From: Actinomycetota bacterium
GTDB lineage: Bacteria; Actinomycetota; Actinomycetes; S36-B12; UBA5976
NCBI GenBank assembly: GCA_016870945.1
Contig: VGAH01000036.1
Location: 1 to 8,918, forward strand
Direction of reading: 5' to 3'
Length of the DNA stretch: 8,918 nucleotides
Each line of letters opens with the position of its first letter. Position 1 is the first letter of the stretch. Both the position numbers and the translations under genes were made by a program. The notes below the pieces were generated by a model, which worked only from the letters and a program-made list of their open reading frames with translations, did not search any database and was not told where the DNA came from. Shown here piece after piece: positions 5,916-8,918 of the stretch.

Positions 5916-7133
5916 ATGGTGAAGCGCGCGGGTGAGCGTCCGCAAAAGGTCGCTTGGTTTGAGTTGTTCTATGACTTAGTTGCCGTTGCCGCGATCGCTC
6001 AAGTTGGCAAGGTCTTTCTTGCTGAACCGACGTATGCCACCACATTTTTGGTGCTCGGATCGGTGGTTGTGCTGTTCACGATCTGGTTGCTGACGACTTT
6101 GGTTTACGGGTTGGTGCCGAGTGACCCGATGTGGCGTAAGGGCCTCGTCCTAATTCAAATGGTGACGATCGTGGTTGCGGCACTTGCTGTCGGGCGCGAA
6201 GGGCTGCCCAACTGGGTGGGCTTCACGTCGATTGCAGCGGGGTTCGCGACGATGGCGATCATTTATGCGCGCACGCGTGGCGCAGAGCCAGTCGTGACGC
6301 AGAGCCTTCGCCGGCTGGTGCCATTCATTTCGCTGGCGGTGGTGATGTTTTTGGCAGCTGCTGCGGTGAGCTTGTATTCGACATCCGAGCAGGCGCAGGT
6401 TTGGGTGCCGGTCATTTTGTTGCTGACGATGGCTGTGATTTTGGTGCCAGTTGTTGGGCCGTTCATGCGTGACCTAATGCGCGCGAAGATGATCGACATC
6501 GCGCACTTTGAAGAGCGTTTCGGTTTGCTGATTATTATCGTTTTGGGCGAGTCATTTATTAGTTTGATTACATCACTTTCGCAGGCTGGTGAGATCCCGT
6601 CGGTGGGGTTCTTTGTGCTTACTTTCGTGGTGACTTTCTCGGTGTGGTCGATTTATTTCTTGACGGTCATGCCAACCGGTGTGCCCGAAGTTTTGGGTAA
6701 TTTGCGGGTGTGGGTGCTCGCCCACCCAATTTTGGTCTTTGCCGCCGTGACGGTGTCTACTGAATTCGCAGACCTTTCGCGTATTGATTTTTCTGAAGAC
6801 TATGTGACTGAGGGTGTTGAGTGGAGCCCTTTTCCGATTCTTCTTGTGTTGATGACGATTTTGGTGCTGATGGCAAGTCAGCAGCACAAGGGCAGGCTTG
6901 ATACGAAATTAGCTAAGAGTGATGTTGCTGATTATTCGAAGATTCGTACTAAGTTGATTGCGCGACGCGAGCAGGTCTTACAGACTCAAACGGTTGCCGT
7001 GGTGGTCGTCGGCGGGTTGTTTGTGCTGGACTGGTTTCGACCCGAGACAGGTGTGCCGTGGTATTCGGTTGCGGCGGCGTTAGTCATTGCGGTTGATGCG
7101 ATTGTGTTGGCGTTGCTCGGACGGGTTAAGTAG
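5916..7133 (+). CDS. LtrA family (low temperature requirement protein A) membrane protein
   Basis: A 405-residue polytopic membrane protein with the signatures of the LtrA family. These are the N-terminal WFELFYDLVAVAAIAQVGKV (14-33) and the central HFEERFGLLIIIVLGESFISL block (197-217, 21 residues), which carries the conserved His, Glu, Arg and the Gly-Glu-Ser. About nine to ten hydrophobic spans can be counted, with a cytoplasm-like charged loop at about 322-351 (HKGRLDTKLAKSDVADYSKI onward) before the last two. The length is normal. The family was named from a Listeria mutant unable to grow in the cold; its biochemical activity is not established. A GAGGGG Shine-Dalgarno 9 nt upstream supports the start. 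It follows AOR by 45 bp, with no evident functional tie, and converges on vapC with a 16-bp gap. Confidence 0.9.
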   Translation: MVKRAGERPQKVAWFELFYDLVAVAAIAQVGKVFLAEPTYATTFLVLGSVVVLFTIWLLTTLVYGLVPSDPMWRKGLVLIQMVTIVVAALAVGREGLPNWVGFTSIAAGFATMAIIYARTRGAEPVVTQSLRRLVPFISLAVVMFLAAAAVSLYSTSEQAQVWVPVILLLTMAVILVPVVGPFMRDLMRAKMIDIAHFEERFGLLIIIVLGESFISLITSLSQAGEIPSVGFFVLTFVVTFSVWSIYFLTVMPTGVPEVLGNLRVWVLAHPILVFAAVTVSTEFADLSRIDFSEDYVTEGVEWSPFPILLVLMTILVLMASQQHKGRLDTKLAKSDVADYSKIRTKLIARREQVLQTQTVAVVVVGGLFVLDWFRPETGVPWYSVAAALVIAVDAIVLALLGRVK

Positions 7134-7160
7134 CGCGGCCGCTGAGGCCTTAGCCCCGCG
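7134..7160. terminator. Possible bidirectional hairpin between convergent genes
   Basis: CGCGG (7134-7138) can pair with CCGCG (7156-7160), enclosing a second dyad GCTGAGGCCTTAGC (7141-7154) that is symmetrical apart from one G-T pair. It sits exactly between the LtrA stop and the vapC stop and overlaps the latter. There is no T-tract on either side, so it is not a standard intrinsic terminator, but the position fits a shared terminator. Confidence 0.3.
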
Positions 7161-7536
7161 GCAACCCCACGTCAGCAAACTCAGGCCCAACCGCAAGCAG
7201 CGGTTCGCCACGCTGCTTAGCCAACGCATAAGAAAAGCAGTCCCCAAAATTTAGGCCAGCCTTATGCCCCGACCCCCGTCCATACTTTTTATATGCGTCT
7301 AACGCGATCGCTGCGAGAGTCTCGTCAAAAGGCACAATGCGGATTCCAGATTTGTCCATGAGAGCCTTCATGGCTCGCGCGGCTTCAGACCCTTGACGCC
7401 TAAGCATGACAAGTGATGCCTCGAAGTAATTTGGCGCTGACATCGCGCAGTCATTAACCGATAGCTCGTGTGCAACGCGGGTGCCGTCTGGTTCTGCAAG
7501 AACGAGCGCAAGCAACGCCGAAGTGTCGACTATCAA
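7150..7536 (-). CDS. vapC: VapC-type PIN domain ribonuclease toxin
   Basis: A 128-residue PIN-domain protein, the toxin half of a VapBC pair; such toxins cleave tRNA or rRNA using Mg2+ or Mn2+ held by acidic residues. It opens MIVDTSALLALVLAEPDG with the invariant D4. E39 (SAPNYFEASLVM) and D99 (LNFGDCFSYALAK) give the second and third acidic ligands, so the active site looks intact. The C-terminal signature, usually LxxxGxDFxxTD, reads LLAVGPEFADVGL: the first Asp is Glu and the terminal Thr-Asp is lost, a mild departure that may alter metal binding or merely reflect subfamily. It overlaps vapB by 4 bp (7533-7536), the usual translational coupling of antitoxin then toxin. It ends against the convergent LtrA gene. 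Confidence 0.92.
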   Translation of the reverse strand: MIVDTSALLALVLAEPDGTRVAHELSVNDCAMSAPNYFEASLVMLRRQGSEAARAMKALMDKSGIRIVPFDETLAAIALDAYKKYGRGSGHKAGLNFGDCFSYALAKQRGEPLLAVGPEFADVGLPRG

Positions 7537-7853
7537 CGGGGCAGCCCATATTCGTCATACAGCTCGCGATCGATTTGTTCGCGAGTTAGGCCGGGCGGCA
7601 AGTGTTTGTTGACCTCGCGTGCAAGGTCAAGGATCCGTTCGATCTTTGCTTGCACTTCGGATTGGTGGCGAGCGAGGGCTTCTTCGAGTGCGGTTTCGAT
7701 TGCGCTCGTCATCGTGGCACCTGTTAGGTCAGCAAGGCGGGCCGCTTTTTCGTAAACCTTTGGGCTTTTGATGTTGAGGGTTTTGGACGGGGGCTGCGCG
7801 CCAGCTTTAGATGCGCGGGGTTTAGTTGGTGCGCGCGGGCGCCCTCGGTTCAT
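7533..7853 (-). CDS. vapB: VapB-type ribbon-helix-helix antitoxin
   Basis: A 106-residue antitoxin of the PSK-type VapB group. The ribbon strand TLNIKSPKVYEKAARLADLT (25-44) leads into the helix-turn-helix portion TMTSAIETALEEALARHQ (47-64), which forms the DNA-binding dimer. The C-terminal part (65-106) ends in DRELYDEYGLPR, the toxin-wrapping tail typical of the family. It is unusual in having about 24 residues before the ribbon (MNRGRPRAPTKPRASKAGAQ and on), strongly basic and proline-rich; there is no later in-frame start near the ribbon, so the extension appears genuine, and the promoter 6 nt from this ATG supports it. The stop overlaps the start of vapC by 4 bp. VapBC complexes normally repress their own promoter, which is expected at 7860-7888. 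Confidence 0.9.
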   Translation of the reverse strand: MNRGRPRAPTKPRASKAGAQPPSKTLNIKSPKVYEKAARLADLTGATMTSAIETALEEALARHQSEVQAKIERILDLAREVNKHLPPGLTREQIDRELYDEYGLPR

Positions 7854-7859
7854 GGCGCC

Positions 7860-7888
7860 ACGCTACGCGCAAGGTAGAAATTAAGCAA
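7860..7888 (-). promoter_or_regulatory. vapBC promoter (-35 TTGCTT, 17 bp, -10 TAGCGT)
   Basis: On the minus strand TTGCTT (7883-7888) and TAGCGT (7860-7865) are separated by exactly 17 bp, and the ATG of vapB follows the -10 after six bases (GGCGCC). It is the best-formed promoter in the window and predicts a leaderless vapBC mRNA. No clear inverted-repeat operator was found within it. Confidence 0.6.
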
Positions 7889-7930
7889 ACATGGGTAGAA
7901 AACCGGCTCTCGGGTGCGGCTGCGGGCGGA

Positions 7931-8245
7931 CTAGGCCTTGGTGGGTTGGTTGCGCATGAACTGCACTGTTTTGTGTTCGGCGTAGAACGAAACGAAAGGA
8001 ATAGTGCCGGCCAACGCCGTCAACACAATTCGCCCGAGACCCCACTTGGTCGAGAACCCAAGCACGATCACTGATGCGACGTAGAACATGAACATCCATC
8101 CGTGGATCGGCCCGATTACCTCGACACCTTGCGGCTGCCCCACCAGATATTTAAGCGGCATCGCAATGAGCACCAAGATGATGAGAATGGTGCCGACTGT
8201 CCATGCGAGTACGCGATAGATGGTGAGCATGGTGTTGGTGCTCAT
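7931..8245 (-). CDS. DUF3817 family integral membrane protein
   Basis: A 104-residue protein matching the DUF3817 pattern, a small actinobacterial membrane family of unknown function. It has a first span at about 10-29 (YRVLAWTVGTILIILVLIAM), then PLKYLVGQPQGVEVIGPIHGW with the conserved Pro-Leu-Lys-Tyr and Gly-Pro-x-His-Gly-Trp. A second span covers about 50-65, and a third about 72-88 runs into IPFVSFYAEHK. The length is complete for the family. The start ATG is 12 bp after the stop of the upstream membrane protein on the same strand, so they are probably one transcript; GAGAG about 10 nt before the ATG could be a weak ribosome binding site. A later in-frame Met (residue 6) is possible. The 77-bp gap to vapB carries that operon's promoter. 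Confidence 0.88.
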   Translation of the reverse strand: MSTNTMLTIYRVLAWTVGTILIILVLIAMPLKYLVGQPQGVEVIGPIHGWMFMFYVASVIVLGFSTKWGLGRIVLTALAGTIPFVSFYAEHKTVQFMRNQPTKA

Positions 8246-8257
8246 GCAGTCATGCTC

Positions 8258-8917
8258 TCACGGTTTGGTTTCGGGTGGGTTCGCGCGGTTGAGCTCGTCG
8301 AGGTAATCGAGCCAGGCCCGTTCTTCTTCGGGGGTGTACGGCGCAGGTTTAGGGGCGCGTTTTGCGGCGCGACTTGGCGTGAGCCCGGCCGCGCGTCTTG
8401 AAATGAAATGGGGACGGGGCCTGGCGAGACGTTGAAATGCCGCGAGAGTGCGGCCGCCTTGGCGGTAGCGATCCCAAATTACGTAAGCGAAAACACCGAT
8501 AATCGGCCACTGAAACGTATATACCCATGCGACCGACACCCCGTCGAGTGCACGCGTGAATTCGATGATGGTGGCAACCGTGCAAAGAGTGAGCACGATG
8601 ACAAGTGGCAGATCAAGTGTGATGATGTCGCGAACGTTGAGGCGCTTCGGCGCAGTTGCAGCTGCAGCCGTGGCATCGCTGTCGGCCGATTTCGCACCGC
8701 CGCCACCGCCACCGCCCACCCCGCCAGACAAAAACAACCACAGCAACGCCAACTCACTGACCCCAAGCACCAGCCACGAAAAAGTGTCAGTTACTTCAAA
8801 TTGCGATTGCCCAAACCACCAAACGATTGCCGGCAGAGCCAGCATCACCATCGCAACCGCAACTCGTGATTGCCGCGCTCGCACCACCAACGCGAAAACA
8901 CCCCCGATGACCACCAA
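8258..8917 (-). CDS. Multi-span membrane protein with glycine tract, 5' end outside window
   Basis: An open frame of 219 codons reaching the right edge; the first codon available is TTG, so the true start may lie beyond the window. Not recognised as a named family. Hydrophobic spans lie at about 1-12, 18-35, 48-64, 102-120 and 129-147. Between the third and fourth is a low-complexity loop, GGVGGGGGGG then an Ala-rich stretch (about 65-90). The C-terminus (150-219) is hydrophilic and strongly basic (RPRPHFISRR, SRAAKRAPKPAP), then acidic (PEEERAWLDYLDELN), and is likely cytoplasmic. It ends 12 bp before the DUF3817 gene, suggesting a joint membrane function, but neither protein's role is known. 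Coding is supported by the regular spans and conserved strand with its neighbour. Confidence 0.75.
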   Translation of the reverse strand: MVVIGGVFALVVRARQSRVAVAMVMLALPAIVWWFGQSQFEVTDTFSWLVLGVSELALLWLFLSGGVGGGGGGGAKSADSDATAAAATAPKRLNVRDIITLDLPLVIVLTLCTVATIIEFTRALDGVSVAWVYTFQWPIIGVFAYVIWDRYRQGGRTLAAFQRLARPRPHFISRRAAGLTPSRAAKRAPKPAPYTPEEERAWLDYLDELNRANPPETKP

Positions 8918-8918
8918 C

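Noticed and set aside
7895..7925. Weak hairpin followed by TTTT on the minus strand, after the DUF3817 gene
   Set aside because: The stem ACCCG/CCGGT has a mismatch and is only about 4 bp; too weak to call a terminator.
8408..8869. Plus-strand open frame of 153 residues
   Set aside because: It is antisense to a frame with regular membrane spans and has a composition (Arg, Gln, His, Pro rich) typical of a shadow of GC-rich coding DNA.
1..8918. CRISPR array, tRNA/rRNA genes, insertion sequence ends
   Set aside because: No regularly spaced repeats, no tRNA cloverleaf or CCA-type ends, and no transposase or terminal inverted repeats were found by eye on either strand.

Overview
The window looks like chromosomal DNA of an actinobacterium with moderate GC content. 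The evidence is a PPOX-type enzyme of the F420-binding kind, a DUF3817 and a DUF4389 membrane protein, and several genes whose start codon lies only 6-7 nt downstream of a TANNNT -10 hexamer, as in the leaderless transcripts common in Actinomycetota. An acidimicrobiia-like aquatic or soil lineage would fit, but that is a guess. No rRNA, tRNA, IS element, CRISPR array or phage gene was seen. Coding density is high and no gene-free stretch exceeds 300 bases; the longest is about 90.

Left block (1-1141, minus strand): a DUF4389 membrane protein, a DUF2834 membrane protein and the N-terminus of an exported protein that runs off the left edge, closely spaced like an operon. An 89-bp divergent promoter region follows. 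Next (1231-3238, plus strand) come two exported proteins 10 bp apart: a small two-cysteine protein of unknown family and a clan GH-A glycoside hydrolase with both catalytic glutamates visible. They probably act together outside the cell on a polysaccharide.

Middle block (3266-7133): a PPOX/F420-type flavin- or deazaflavin-binding oxidoreductase (minus) is divergent, across a 50-bp near-palindromic promoter region, from a small exported protein gene whose signal peptide and mature part lie in different frames. That broken gene is followed 21 bp later by a full-length aldehyde:ferredoxin oxidoreductase (AOR) family tungsto/molybdo-enzyme, then an LtrA-family membrane protein with its own Shine-Dalgarno site.

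Right block (7150-8918, minus strand): a VapBC-type toxin-antitoxin pair with a clear leaderless promoter, a DUF3817 membrane protein, and a multi-span membrane protein with a glycine tract that runs off the right edge.

The window does not hold an obvious new multi-gene system. The points most worth following are the stand-alone AOR with an altered pterin/cluster motif, the exported pair around the glycosidase, the frameshifted small exported protein, and the recurring leaderless promoter architecture.
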